From Bacteroidota bacterium (GTDB lineage Bacteria; Bacteroidota; Bacteroidia; Chitinophagales; Chitinophagaceae), in NCBI GenBank assembly GCA_029555415.1, contig JAKPSI010000094.1, forward strand, positions 1 to 44,656: 44,656 nt of DNA, in the 5' to 3' direction. Below, one piece after another: positions 8,470 to 17,799 of this stretch. The notes under the pieces are model-generated. The model did no database searches. It worked only from the letters and a program-made list of their open reading frames with translations, and was not told where the DNA came from. Positions within the stretch are counted from its first letter, which is position 1, and every line of letters starts with the position of its first letter. The position numbers were made by a program, and so were the translations under genes.

Positions 8470-11118
8470 ATGCGAAACATTTCATTCTCCTTGCTGCTCC
8501 TGCTAAGTTGTGTATTTGCTTTCGGACAAGTACCCTTGCCCAACGACTGGAAATTCAAACAAAGTGACGATGCGGCTTTTTCCAGTCCAGGCTTTGATGA
8601 CAGCCACTGGGATATTCAACCGGTCGGTAAAGGCTGGTCAGCCGGTAAAGATGATAAGAATGTGATCGTCTGGTATCGTATCAAAGTAAAGATCCCTTCA
8701 TCGCTTCGTTCAGCTATGCTGGAAGGGAAGGGTCTGAAACTCAGATTGGGCAAGATCGATGACGCGGATGAAACCTATTTCAATGGTAAACTGATCGGCA
8801 AGACCGGTTCCTTTCCGCCATCTTATGATGGTAAATGGGATGCGGAACGGACCTATATCATTCCCGCTGGAGAGGTGAAATGGGATCAGGAGAATCAGAT
8901 CGCAGTGCGGGTGTTCAGTCCGGACCCGGGTGGGGTTGGAATGTATCTCGGGCCCTATTCCATTGGTCGCGTACAATGGTCGGATTTCATTTCTGTGGAA
9001 CAGCAGATCCTTGAGAACGCGGACCATAGTTTGACTACACGACTCATAATGAAGAATCACGGGAATATTTCATTCCATGGTAAAGCATGGTATGCCGTGC
9101 AACGGGATACCCGGGATGGTAAAGAACAAATGATGCTGAATGATTCAGCGCTCGTGAATTTCCGGAAGGATATTGATACTTTGACCGTCATTGAATTCAA
9201 GCCATTAAATGCGTCGCAGGATACCCTGGCTAAGTTCATTTGGTACGTTTACCCTGCAGATCAAGAATCCGTTGTATGGCATTCGGAAAAGCGATTGCTG
9301 AGACACGATGTTAATTTAACAGTGGGTCGGAAGCCCGAACCGGTGGTGGCCAATATCATTCCGGACGCGTTCCGTTCCGTTGCATATGAAAAGACCATAC
9401 TGGATGGATACCTTGGCAAACGTGCGGATCAGAATCTGCAGGAACGATTGCTGAAAGTGGATGAAGATGGGATCATCAGTGGCTATCTCAACCGCCCCGG
9501 CAGCCATCCCTGGATCGGTGAACATGTCGGTAAATTCCTCGAGACCGCCTGCAATACCTGGAAGTATACGCATGATGAAAAACTGAAGTCGATCATGGAC
9601 CGGCTGGTGGTGGAACTCATCGCCACTCAAAGAGAAGACGGATATATGGGTACCTATGACCCGCATGATTACTGGACCAGCTGGGATGTATGGTCGCATA
9701 AATACAATCTTTACGGATTGCTGGCTTATTACGCCACGACCGGCTACCAGCCCGCACTGGATGCCTGCAAAAAAATGGGAGACCTGCTATGCCGCACGTT
9801 CGGTACCGGAAAGGATCAGCGTGATATCATCAAAGCAGGCGAACACATGGGCATGGCCGCAACCAGTGTACTGGATCCCATGCTGATGCTGTACCGTTTT
9901 ACCGGAGAAAAACGTTATCTCGATTTCTGTTATTATATCCTTACGGCCTGGGAACAACCCAACGGACCGAAAATCATCAGTTCTCTGCTGCAGTACAAAC
10001 AAGTGAATAAAGTGGCGAACGGCAAAGCTTATGAAATGCTGTCGAACTTTCTTGGGCTCGTGGATTTCTACAGGCTTACCGGCGATAAGAAATTGCTGGA
10101 GCCGGTACTGATCGCATGGGATGATATCGTGAAGAAGCGATTATACATCACCGGTTCCACCAGTTCCTTCGAACATTTTCAGGATGATGGATTATTACCC
10201 GCATCTAACAAGGACAATATCGGAGAGGGCTGTGTCACCACCACCTGGATACAGTTCAACAAGGCCTTGCTGGACATTACCGGTGAGATGAAATATGCCG
10301 CGCAGATCGAAAAGGCGGTGTACAATCATCTGCTGGCGGCCGAGAATCCGCAGACCGGTTGCGTGAGTTATTATACTTCACTCATGGATGCCAAGCCCTA
10401 CAATTGCGGCATCACCTGTTGTACTTCCAGTGTACCGCGGGGCATCGCGTTCATTCCTTCATTCGGTTTCGGGATGTACAGGAACGATCCGCTGCTGTTG
10501 AACTATGAAGCTGCACACTATGGCACAATCGTTGACAATTACAACAACCCGGTTGAAATGATCCTGAAAGTGACGGGAGATTTTCCTTCAGCCGGAAACC
10601 CGCTCGTGACGGTCGTTCTGGCGCATCCCGCCACATTCACCCTGCGCTTGCGCGTGCCGGAATGGTGTACCGGTTATACCGCAACCATTCAGGGGAAAGT
10701 GTATAAAGGAACACCCGGTCAGCTGGTTGCGATCAGCAGAAAATGGAACAATGGAGATAAGATACAAGTGCGATTCGACATGCCGCTGCAACAGATCCCC
10801 GGTGGTATCAGTTATCCGGGATTGTTCGCGATCCAACGGGGCCCGCAGGTACTGGCGTTGGATCAGTCATTGAATGAAAATACTGATATGAAGATCGATT
10901 CACAGTCCGGACCACTGACTCTGGTGCCTTCCGGTGAATTCAATCCGGTTTTTAAATTTCCCGGGAATTGGATCGGAAAGCAATCATATTCATTTGCCAT
11001 CTTAAAAAGCCGGGCTGGCGCAAAACCGGCTGCCATCAAACTTGTGCCTTTTGCTGACGCCGGGCAATCAGGTTCGCCATTGAAAGTCTGGTTGCCGTTT
11101 CAACTCAAATCAAAATAA
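8470..11118 (+). CDS. GH127-family (DUF1680) glycoside hydrolase with N-terminal sugar-binding domain
   Basis: Likely a beta-L-arabinofuranosidase-type enzyme of the GH127/DUF1680 clan. A signal peptide (cut near 'CVFAFGQ') precedes a GH2-like sugar-binding beta domain at ~20-165 with a 'WYRIKVKIP' strand. The (alpha/alpha) barrel occupies ~298-680 and a beta domain extends to 882. In GH127 a Zn-thiolate nucleophile is built from Glu, Cys and a Cys-Cys pair. Here the equivalents appear as E586-G-C588 ('IGEGCVTT') and C650-C651 ('ITCCTSS'), so the metal site looks intact. It ends only 4 bp before a ribokinase and sits ahead of a sugar permease, which suggests release of a pentofuranose for uptake and phosphorylation. 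Specificity within the clan (GH127, GH146 or another DUF1680 branch) cannot be read here. Confidence 0.85.
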   Translation: MRNISFSLLLLLSCVFAFGQVPLPNDWKFKQSDDAAFSSPGFDDSHWDIQPVGKGWSAGKDDKNVIVWYRIKVKIPSSLRSAMLEGKGLKLRLGKIDDADETYFNGKLIGKTGSFPPSYDGKWDAERTYIIPAGEVKWDQENQIAVRVFSPDPGGVGMYLGPYSIGRVQWSDFISVEQQILENADHSLTTRLIMKNHGNISFHGKAWYAVQRDTRDGKEQMMLNDSALVNFRKDIDTLTVIEFKPLNASQDTLAKFIWYVYPADQESVVWHSEKRLLRHDVNLTVGRKPEPVVANIIPDAFRSVAYEKTILDGYLGKRADQNLQERLLKVDEDGIISGYLNRPGSHPWIGEHVGKFLETACNTWKYTHDEKLKSIMDRLVVELIATQREDGYMGTYDPHDYWTSWDVWSHKYNLYGLLAYYATTGYQPALDACKKMGDLLCRTFGTGKDQRDIIKAGEHMGMAATSVLDPMLMLYRFTGEKRYLDFCYYILTAWEQPNGPKIISSLLQYKQVNKVANGKAYEMLSNFLGLVDFYRLTGDKKLLEPVLIAWDDIVKKRLYITGSTSSFEHFQDDGLLPASNKDNIGEGCVTTTWIQFNKALLDITGEMKYAAQIEKAVYNHLLAAENPQTGCVSYYTSLMDAKPYNCGITCCTSSVPRGIAFIPSFGFGMYRNDPLLLNYEAAHYGTIVDNYNNPVEMILKVTGDFPSAGNPLVTVVLAHPATFTLRLRVPEWCTGYTATIQGKVYKGTPGQLVAISRKWNNGDKIQVRFDMPLQQIPGGISYPGLFAIQRGPQVLALDQSLNENTDMKIDSQSGPLTLVPSGEFNPVFKFPGNWIGKQSYSFAILKSRAGAKPAAIKLVPFADAGQSGSPLKVWLPFQLKSK

Positions 11119-11122
11119 GCAA

Positions 11123-12010
11123 ATGAAAAAGATCTACGTCATCGGGAGTGCGAATACGGATATGGTGGTGAAGACGGAATTCCTGCCCGGTCCGGGTGAA
11201 ACCGTATTGGGCGGTACTTTCTTCATGAACGCAGGTGGCAAAGGCGCCAATCAGGCGGTGGCGGCTGCAAGACTCGGTGGCGATGTGGTTTTCGTGGGGA
11301 GGGTAGGTGATGATATTTTCGGCAAGCAGACCATTGAAGGATTACAAAAAGAAAAGATCGATACACGTTTCGTGTCAGAGGACAGAGAAAATCCATCCGG
11401 CACCGCACTCATTACCGTGAACGCGGAAGGCGAGAATTGTATCGTTGTCGCGCCGGGTGCCAACAGCAAACTCAATGCTGCACATTTACCGGACCTCCGT
11501 GAAGCGGAGATCATTCTCATGCAACTGGAGATCCCCATAGAAACGATCGAAGCCGCCGCTGCCAAAGCAAAAGAACATCAGCAGCGCGTCATCATCAATC
11601 CCGCGCCGGCGCAGCCTCTCAGCGATGTGTTACTGAAGGATCTGTTTCTTATTACGCCCAACGAGACCGAAGCCGATCACCTCACCGGTGTTTCGGTCAA
11701 TGACAAACTCACCGCCCGCAAAGCCGCTGAAGTACTGCTCCGTAAAGGTGTGCAGCATGTCATTATCACCATGGGGAAACAAGGAGCTTATTATAAAAGT
11801 GAAGACAAGGAACTGATGATCGACGCGCCCGTGGTCGAAGTTCTGGATACGACCGCAGCCGGTGATACCTTCAGCGGAGCGATCGCTGTGGCATTGACGG
11901 AAGATAAGAGCTGGGAAGACGCGATACGCTTCGCGATCAGGGCTGCATCCATTTCCGTGACACGTTTGGGCGCACAGGCATCCGTCCCTTACAGGAATGA
12001 GATCGGCTGA
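11123..12010 (+). CDS. rbsK: ribokinase (PfkB family)
   Basis: Cytoplasmic PfkB-family sugar kinase that phosphorylates D-ribose with ATP; 295 residues, close to typical RbsK length (~300). The N-terminal 'VIGSANTDMVV' and the 'NAGGKGANQAVAAARLGG' segment (about residues 37-55) form the substrate-binding lid of ribokinases. The C-terminal 'DTTAAGDTFSGA' carries the anion hole and the catalytic Asp. Asn in 'ITPNETEA' is also family-typical. The start ATG is 4 bp after the GH127 stop and the permease follows at once, so the three probably form one operon. Ribokinase uses the furanose form of ribose, consistent with a furanosidase partner. Ribose as the true substrate is inferred from family similarity; another pentose is possible. 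Confidence 0.93.
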   Translation: MKKIYVIGSANTDMVVKTEFLPGPGETVLGGTFFMNAGGKGANQAVAAARLGGDVVFVGRVGDDIFGKQTIEGLQKEKIDTRFVSEDRENPSGTALITVNAEGENCIVVAPGANSKLNAAHLPDLREAEIILMQLEIPIETIEAAAAKAKEHQQRVIINPAPAQPLSDVLLKDLFLITPNETEADHLTGVSVNDKLTARKAAEVLLRKGVQHVIITMGKQGAYYKSEDKELMIDAPVVEVLDTTAAGDTFSGAIAVALTEDKSWEDAIRFAIRAASISVTRLGAQASVPYRNEIG

Positions 12011-12039
12011 TCAGTTTGTATTCATCAAAACGTTGCCAT

Positions 12040-13038
12040 ATGTTCATCGTCGAAAATTATTCGCTTGCCATTTTGTTCTGTGTCATCACCATGCTTTGCT
12101 GGGGGTCCTGGGCCAATACCACCAAACTCACCAGCAAGACCTGGCGCTTTGAATTATTCTACTGGGATTATGGTGTCGGTATTCTGCTCACTACATTGTT
12201 GCTGGCCTTCACGCTCGGCAGCAGCGGAGATGCAGGCCGCGGTTTCATGACCGATATCCAACAGGCATCATCCGGAAATCTTTTCTCCGCCTTCCTCGGC
12301 GGGGTGATTTTCAACCTTGCGAACATCTTACTGGTGGCCGCGATCGCGATCGCGGGTATGTCCGTCGCTTTTCCCGTGGGCATCGGTATCGCGCTCGTGC
12401 TGGGTGTGATCGTGAATTATATTTCTGTTCCAGCTGGTAATCCGGTGCTGATCTTCGGTGGGGTGGGGCTGATCGTGCTCGCTATTCTTCTGAATGCAAA
12501 GGCTTACCGCAAACTCACGGCCGGCGCGGGTTTGAAAGTATCTGAAAAAGGACTCATTCTTTCAGTGGCTGCCGGTTTACTGATGGGACTCTTCTATAAA
12601 TATGTCGCGGGTGCCATGGCAACTGACCTTCAAATGCCGGAAGCCGGCAAGCTGACACCGTACACGGCACTGGTACTTTTTGCCGTAGGCGTGGTGGTCA
12701 GCAGCAAGGTTTTCAATACGATCCAGATGAAAAAACCTTTCACCGGTACTCCGCTTTCATTCAGGGATTATTTCCGCGGATCCATGAAGGATCACCTGGT
12801 GGGTGTGCTCGGGGGTGTGATCTGGTGCGTGGGGATGTCACTCAATATTCTGGCAGCGGGCAAAGCCAGTCCTGCGGTTTCTTATGGTCTCGGTCAGGGT
12901 GCAACGGTCGTAGCTGCGATCTGGGGCATCTATGTCTGGAAAGAATTCGCAAAAGCACCGGCAGGGACAAAACCATTATTGAACATCATGTTGCTGTTGT
13001 ATGTCGGCGGACTGGCCATGATCATTTTATCCAAATGA
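12040..13038 (+). CDS. GRP-family (glucose/ribose type) sugar permease
   Basis: Inner-membrane sugar transporter of the GRP/DMT superfamily, with about ten hydrophobic helices across 332 residues. Landmarks include 'ITMLCWGSWANTTKLT' in the first helix, 'FYWDYGVGILLTTLLLAF' in the second, and 'FPVGIGIALVLGVIVNYI'. It is proposed to bring the pentose released by the GH127 enzyme into the cytoplasm for the adjacent ribokinase. An in-frame TTG at 12016 would add eight residues (MYSSKRCH). I chose the ATG at 12040 because the family normally begins right before the first helix and because the gap from rbsK is then a normal 29 bp. Substrate is inferred from the ribokinase neighbour. Confidence 0.87.
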   Translation: MFIVENYSLAILFCVITMLCWGSWANTTKLTSKTWRFELFYWDYGVGILLTTLLLAFTLGSSGDAGRGFMTDIQQASSGNLFSAFLGGVIFNLANILLVAAIAIAGMSVAFPVGIGIALVLGVIVNYISVPAGNPVLIFGGVGLIVLAILLNAKAYRKLTAGAGLKVSEKGLILSVAAGLLMGLFYKYVAGAMATDLQMPEAGKLTPYTALVLFAVGVVVSSKVFNTIQMKKPFTGTPLSFRDYFRGSMKDHLVGVLGGVIWCVGMSLNILAAGKASPAVSYGLGQGATVVAAIWGIYVWKEFAKAPAGTKPLLNIMLLLYVGGLAMIILSK

Positions 13039-13131
13039 TTCTTGATGCGGTGACGTATTTTTATTCAGTAATTGAATGGGAGCGAAGCTTCCTTTCTGAT
13101 CCTTTTACCATTTCATTCCAATTAACTGATC

Positions 13132-15669
13132 ATGTTTTCCCGTTCCTTCTTTGTCCTCACATTTTTTGTTCTGGCGACTCATTCATCACTCGCCCAGTCA
13201 GCCACTAGATCTAAAGTCGTCATTCCGTCCGTCCGCTGGGAGTTGGTGGCCAATGACAAACTCAAACCCGGGCAGAATGTTTGCGCATTCACCATTGTCA
13301 ATCATTCGAAGAAATCATTTCCGGCATCGGACTGGACGATCTATTTCAGCTCCAGTCGTGATGCGGATCCTGCGGATCTCAGCCCCATCGCGAAAGTGGA
13401 ACATGTGAACGGCGATATTTTCAAATTGACGCCCAAAGCGGATTTCAAGGGGATCAAACCCGGCGATTCGGTCCGGATCGAGTATGCTTCCGGAGGACTG
13501 CTGCTCAATTATACCAATGCACCCAATGGTTTGTATATCGTCTTCGGTCAGGTGCCTTCAAAAGGATATACGATCGCCGACTTCACACAAAAGAAGATCG
13601 TGAACCCGGCCAGTGGTGTCGTAACACCGGAGCGTATCTACAGGAAGAATGAATCCATTAAAGATCTGGATGAAGGTCATGTACCCCGTGTATTCCCCAC
13701 ACCAGTGATGTTCGCTCCGAAGTCGGGAACATTCAGTCTGAACACTGAGACCAGGATCAAGACACCAGTAGCGTTCATGAATGCGGCCGTATATTTCTCA
13801 GGTGAGATGAAGGATGTACTGGGCAGACCCCTTTCCGTGAATAGTATTGCCACAGCCGGAAATGAGATCGTCCTCGAAGCAGACCCGCTCCTGAACGCCG
13901 AAGAATATAAATTAAGGATCGGTGATAATAAGGTCGTGATCACTGCTGCAACGGATGCCGGTGCATTCTACGGATTCCAGACCCTGCGTAGTTTATTTCC
14001 GCCAACAAGCTGGAGCGGGATCCAGAATGCGGTGACGGTCCCTGCTTGTGAAATATTCGATCAGCCCCGTTTCGGTTACCGCAGCCTCATGATCGATGCC
14101 GCACGTAATTTCCATTCCAAAGCTGAGATCCTGAAGATCCTCGATCTCATGGCGATCTATAAACTCAACGTATTCCATTTTCATTTCATAGATGACGAAG
14201 GCTGGCGACTGGAAATTCCCGGACTACCTGAACTGACCACGATCGGCGCCAACCGCGGTTTTCCGCTCGATGGTAAACAATTCCTGCCTTCTTCTTATGC
14301 TTCCGGACCGGTTGCAGGGCAGAACGCCGGCAGCGGCTTTTTCAGCCGGAATGATTTTATGGAAATACTCCGATATGCCACACAAAGGCATATTTCCGTC
14401 ATTCCCGAAGTGGAATCACCCGGACATAGTCGCGCTGCCATCAAAGCCATGGATGCACGATATGAGCGGTATATGAAAGAAGGCAATACGGAGGAAGCAC
14501 TTCGTTACCTCTTGCGTGATACCACAGACCGGTCAGTCTACAGCTCCGCGCAGCAATGGACGGATAATGTGATGTGCGTAGCGCTTCCTTCTGTTTACCG
14601 TTTCATTGATAAGATCACGGATGAGATCCAGCAGATGTATAAAGAAGCCGATGCGCCATTGACCACCATCCATTTCGGCGGAGATGAAGTGCCGGCGGGC
14701 GTTTGGGCCGGATCTCCGGCATGTCGGCAATTATTGGGCACGGAAAAGTCCCTGAATAATGTTGACGATCTCTGGTATTATTATTATGGTAAAGTGAATG
14801 AGATCCTGAAGAAACACGGACTCTTCCTTTCTGCATGGGAAGAAGCCGGTTTACGGAAAACGATACTGGATGGAGAAAAGAAGATGATCCCCAATCCCGG
14901 ATTCGTGAATGAACATTTCCAATTGCATGTATGGAATAATATGGTCGGCTGGGGTTCTGAAGACCTTCCGTATCGTTTGGCGAATGCAGGATATAAAGTG
15001 GTGCTTTCGCCCGTAAGTAATAACTATCTCGATCTGTCTTATTATAAATCACCTGATGAACCCGGTTTCTATTGGGGAGGATTTCAGGATGTCGATAAGC
15101 CTTTTTATTTCATCCCGTACGACTATTATAAGAACACGGTGGAAGATGCGGCCGGTAATCCGGTGCGGAAGGATAATTTCATCGGGAAGGACAGACTCAC
15201 TGAATACGGGCGGTCCAATATCGTCGGTATTCAGGGTTTACTCTGGAGTGAGAACCTCCGCAGTGATGACCAGCTGGAATATATGCTGCTCCCGAAGATC
15301 CTGGGTATCGCGGAAAGGGCATGGGCCTATGATCCGGACTGGGCGCGGACTTCCGACAGCGCTAAATACCGGGAGCGTTATGATCTGGCATGGTCCGCAT
15401 TCGTGAATCGGGTTGGGAAAAGGGAATTGCCCCGACTGGCATACTTCAAAGGCGGATTCCTGTACCGTATCCCTGCACCGGGTGTATTGAAAGAGAACGG
15501 AAAAGTTAAAGCCAATACCCAATTGCCGGGTCTTGTTATACGATATACTACGGATGGTACTGAACCCAATGCACAAAGCCCGGTCTATACAATTCCGTTG
15601 GATGATAATGGCAAAGTGAAGTTCAGGTGTTTTGATATGAAGAGTAGAGGAGGAAGAGTGAGTGAATAA
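13132..15669 (+). CDS. GH20 beta-N-acetylhexosaminidase
   Basis: Exo-acting beta-N-acetylhexosaminidase, 845 residues, exported by a signal peptide (cut near 'HSSLAQ'). An N-terminal CHB_HEX-type beta domain (~25-160, 'VRWELVANDKLKPGQNVCAFTIVN' in parts) comes first. It is followed by a GH20b domain (~185-320), the GH20 TIM barrel (~320-740) and a C-terminal CHB_HEX_C-type domain ('VIRYTTDGTEPNAQSPVY'). The catalytic pair is D518-E519 in 'HFGGDEVPAGVW', the substrate-assisted motif of the family. 'FHFHFIDDEGWRLEI' and 'VIPEVESPGHSRA' are also GH20 landmarks. This four-domain plan is that of chitobiases, so GlcNAc-terminated oligosaccharides from chitin or glycoproteins are likely substrates. 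The stop codon coincides with the start of a heptamer repeat array. Confidence 0.95.
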   Translation: MFSRSFFVLTFFVLATHSSLAQSATRSKVVIPSVRWELVANDKLKPGQNVCAFTIVNHSKKSFPASDWTIYFSSSRDADPADLSPIAKVEHVNGDIFKLTPKADFKGIKPGDSVRIEYASGGLLLNYTNAPNGLYIVFGQVPSKGYTIADFTQKKIVNPASGVVTPERIYRKNESIKDLDEGHVPRVFPTPVMFAPKSGTFSLNTETRIKTPVAFMNAAVYFSGEMKDVLGRPLSVNSIATAGNEIVLEADPLLNAEEYKLRIGDNKVVITAATDAGAFYGFQTLRSLFPPTSWSGIQNAVTVPACEIFDQPRFGYRSLMIDAARNFHSKAEILKILDLMAIYKLNVFHFHFIDDEGWRLEIPGLPELTTIGANRGFPLDGKQFLPSSYASGPVAGQNAGSGFFSRNDFMEILRYATQRHISVIPEVESPGHSRAAIKAMDARYERYMKEGNTEEALRYLLRDTTDRSVYSSAQQWTDNVMCVALPSVYRFIDKITDEIQQMYKEADAPLTTIHFGGDEVPAGVWAGSPACRQLLGTEKSLNNVDDLWYYYYGKVNEILKKHGLFLSAWEEAGLRKTILDGEKKMIPNPGFVNEHFQLHVWNNMVGWGSEDLPYRLANAGYKVVLSPVSNNYLDLSYYKSPDEPGFYWGGFQDVDKPFYFIPYDYYKNTVEDAAGNPVRKDNFIGKDRLTEYGRSNIVGIQGLLWSENLRSDDQLEYMLLPKILGIAERAWAYDPDWARTSDSAKYRERYDLAWSAFVNRVGKRELPRLAYFKGGFLYRIPAPGVLKENGKVKANTQLPGLVIRYTTDGTEPNAQSPVYTIPLDDNGKVKFRCFDMKSRGGRVSE

Positions 15670-15709
15670 TTGAGAATTGAGAATGGATAATTGATAACGG
15701 TTAATCAGA
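15668..15709 (+). repeat. 7-bp phased array, AATTGAG type
   Basis: Six heptamers in register, starting at bases 15668, 15675, 15682, 15689, 15696 and 15703: AATTGAG, AATTGAG, AATGGAT, AATTGAT, AACGGTT, AATCAGA. The first four are clearly related and the last two are decayed. The array begins inside the TAA stop codon (15667-15669) of the GH20 gene and fills the gap to the next start. Confidence 0.8.
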
Positions 15710-15713
15710 TATT

Positions 15714-17654
15714 ATGAAAAAAATCTTAGTGCTTCTTTCTGTTTTTGTTTCAGTAGCTGCATCTGCACAACTGAAACTACCGTCATTCATTGCCGACAGC
15801 ATGGTGCTGCAGCAACAGCAACCGATCCATATCTGGGGTTGGGCGGGGCCCGGAACGAATGTGCAATTATCGTTCATGCAGAAGCATTACAATGCTTTGG
15901 CCGGAAAGGACGGCCGCTGGGAAGCATGGCTGGCGCCGGCTGCGGCAGGGAACTGCGGGGACATGGAACTAAGCTCCGGCAGCAATAAGATCATGTTGCA
16001 TGATGTATTATCCGGTGAAGTCTGGGTCTGCAGCGGACAAAGCAATATGGAATGGAAATTCGGCTGGCTGAAAGATACCTACGCACAGGAACTGGCAACA
16101 GCAAAAGATGATCAGCTCCGGTTCATCACTGCCGAAAAAACAATGGCCACCAGTCCGAAGACCGATCTCAAACTGGAAAGAAAATGGTCCAGCATCAGTC
16201 CGGGTGTTACAGGCGAATGTTCTGCTGTCGCCTACTGGTTCGCAAAAAAATTAAGGCAGGAATTGAAAGTTCCTGTGGGAGTGATCGTTACCGCATGGGG
16301 CGGTACACGTGCGCAACCCTGGACCAGCTATGAAGGTTTATATGAGCTGCCGGACTATCAGCGCGTATTCAATGAAAAAGTGAAGAACATTGATCTTGAT
16401 AATATAGAAAAAGAAAAAGAACGTATCAGGGATCAGTTCAGGAACGAACTTGCACAAAAAACTCCAGAAAGCCGGGAATGGATCAGGCCGGAATTCAATG
16501 ATGCGGATTGGGAAGCAACTAAACTGCCCGGACAATGGGAAGTGAACGGACATCCGAATATGGATGGGGTGGGCTTTTACAGATCCTCATTTGAAGTAGC
16601 CGCTTCTGATGCCGGGAAAGGAGCTTCATTACTCATGCCAGCTATTGACGATGTCGACTCCACTTTTATCAACGGCGTTTTCATTGGTACCAATAACCAA
16701 TGGGATGCTTTACGCATTTATAAAGTACCGGCAGGTGTATTGAAAGCAGGAAAGAACAGTCTTGTGATAAGAGTGGAAGACACAGGCGGCGGTGGCGGAA
16801 TGGCTGATGCGCCGGCTCAGTTCAGTTTGCGCGTGGATGGACATGATATCGCACTGTCGGGTCCCGCTAAATTCCATTTAATGGCCCCGATGAAAGATAT
16901 CACCAGTGGTAACGGTGCAGTGGAACAACAGCCTTCAGTATTGTTCAATGCCATGATCGCTCCATTGACCCCATTGAAGATCAGGGGTGCCATTTGGTAT
17001 CAGGGGGAAAGCAATGCGGATCAGGCCTATGAATACAGGACATTGTTCCCTGCCATGATCCGCGACTGGCGCAACCGCTGGAGTGTTGGAGAATTCCCGT
17101 TCCTGTTCGTGCAACTGGCATCTTATGGTCCGGTAAAAACAACACCGGTTGAAAGTGCGTGGGCGGAATTGCGTGAAGCGCAATCCATGACCCTGCAACT
17201 GCCGAATACCGGTATGGCGATCGCTACGGATATCGGCAACCCCGCGAATATCCACCCCGTGAAGAAAAAAGAAGTGGGCGACAGGCTCGCGGCGCATGCC
17301 ATGAATATTGCATACGGTAAAAAAAATGACGCGGCAACGGGTCCTTTATATAGTGGATACAAAGTCTCCGGTAACCAGATCATCATTCAGTTCACACATA
17401 CGGGAAGCGGATTGAGAACGGATGGTAAGCCTTTGCAGTATTTTCAGATCGCGGGGGATGATCACAAATTCGTTTGGGCTGATGCACGCATCGTGGGGAA
17501 TACCGTTGTGGTGTCTGCAAAAGGGATCTCAAAGCCTGTTGCAGTGCGCTATGCCTGGGCGGATAGTCCGGTCTCAGCCAATTTGTATAATAAGGAAGGA
17601 TTTCCGGCATCAGCTTTCAGAACGGATCAGTGGAAAGGAGTGACTGAAAAATAG
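15714..17654 (+). CDS. sialate O-acetylesterase-like SGNH carbohydrate esterase
   Basis: Secreted SGNH-fold esterase (sialate O-acetylesterase/DUF303-like), 646 residues with a signal peptide ending near 'AASAQ'. An N-terminal beta domain is followed by the catalytic domain: block I 'CSGQSNMEW' with nucleophile S110, block II around 'TAWGGTRAQPW', block III 'IWYQGESNADQ', and the C-terminal 'NPANIHPVKKKEVGDRLA' with His514 as likely triad base. A GH2-like jelly-roll insertion occupies about residues 250-370 ('WIRPEFNDADWEATKLPGQWE'), as in the longer Bacteroidota members. It probably removes O-acetyl groups from a sugar backbone so that neighbouring hydrolases can act. The substrate (sialic acid or hemicellulose) is not decidable here. 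Its TAG stop is the first triplet of a heptamer array. Confidence 0.88.
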   Translation: MKKILVLLSVFVSVAASAQLKLPSFIADSMVLQQQQPIHIWGWAGPGTNVQLSFMQKHYNALAGKDGRWEAWLAPAAAGNCGDMELSSGSNKIMLHDVLSGEVWVCSGQSNMEWKFGWLKDTYAQELATAKDDQLRFITAEKTMATSPKTDLKLERKWSSISPGVTGECSAVAYWFAKKLRQELKVPVGVIVTAWGGTRAQPWTSYEGLYELPDYQRVFNEKVKNIDLDNIEKEKERIRDQFRNELAQKTPESREWIRPEFNDADWEATKLPGQWEVNGHPNMDGVGFYRSSFEVAASDAGKGASLLMPAIDDVDSTFINGVFIGTNNQWDALRIYKVPAGVLKAGKNSLVIRVEDTGGGGGMADAPAQFSLRVDGHDIALSGPAKFHLMAPMKDITSGNGAVEQQPSVLFNAMIAPLTPLKIRGAIWYQGESNADQAYEYRTLFPAMIRDWRNRWSVGEFPFLFVQLASYGPVKTTPVESAWAELREAQSMTLQLPNTGMAIATDIGNPANIHPVKKKEVGDRLAAHAMNIAYGKKNDAATGPLYSGYKVSGNQIIIQFTHTGSGLRTDGKPLQYFQIAGDDHKFVWADARIVGNTVVVSAKGISKPVAVRYAWADSPVSANLYNKEGFPASAFRTDQWKGVTEK

Positions 17655-17714
17655 GTAATAGGTAATAGGTGATAGGTGATAGGTAATAGGTAATAGGTGA
17701 TAAGTAGAAGGTAA
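17652..17714 (+). repeat. 7-bp phased array, TAGGTRA type
   Basis: Seven consecutive TAGGTAA/TAGGTGA units from 17652 to 17700 (AA, AA, GA, GA, AA, AA, GA endings), then two decayed units TAAGTAG and AAGGTAA to 17714. Its first three bases are the TAG stop codon of the esterase gene. Confidence 0.92.
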
Positions 17715-17733
17715 AAGATGTTATCCTGAGTCT

Positions 17734-17761
17734 CTGGACTAAGGACTGAATACTCCATACT
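17734..17761 (+). repeat. 7-bp phased array, nnnnACT type
   Basis: Four heptamers CTGGACT, AAGGACT, GAATACT, CCATACT in perfect 7-bp register, so ACT recurs at 17738, 17745, 17752 and 17759. It lies 20 bp after the previous array and ahead of the ABC exporter gene. Confidence 0.65.
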
Positions 17762-17799
17762 TATTTCTTTCCATTAATTTCGTTCCTCAATCATTTTCA

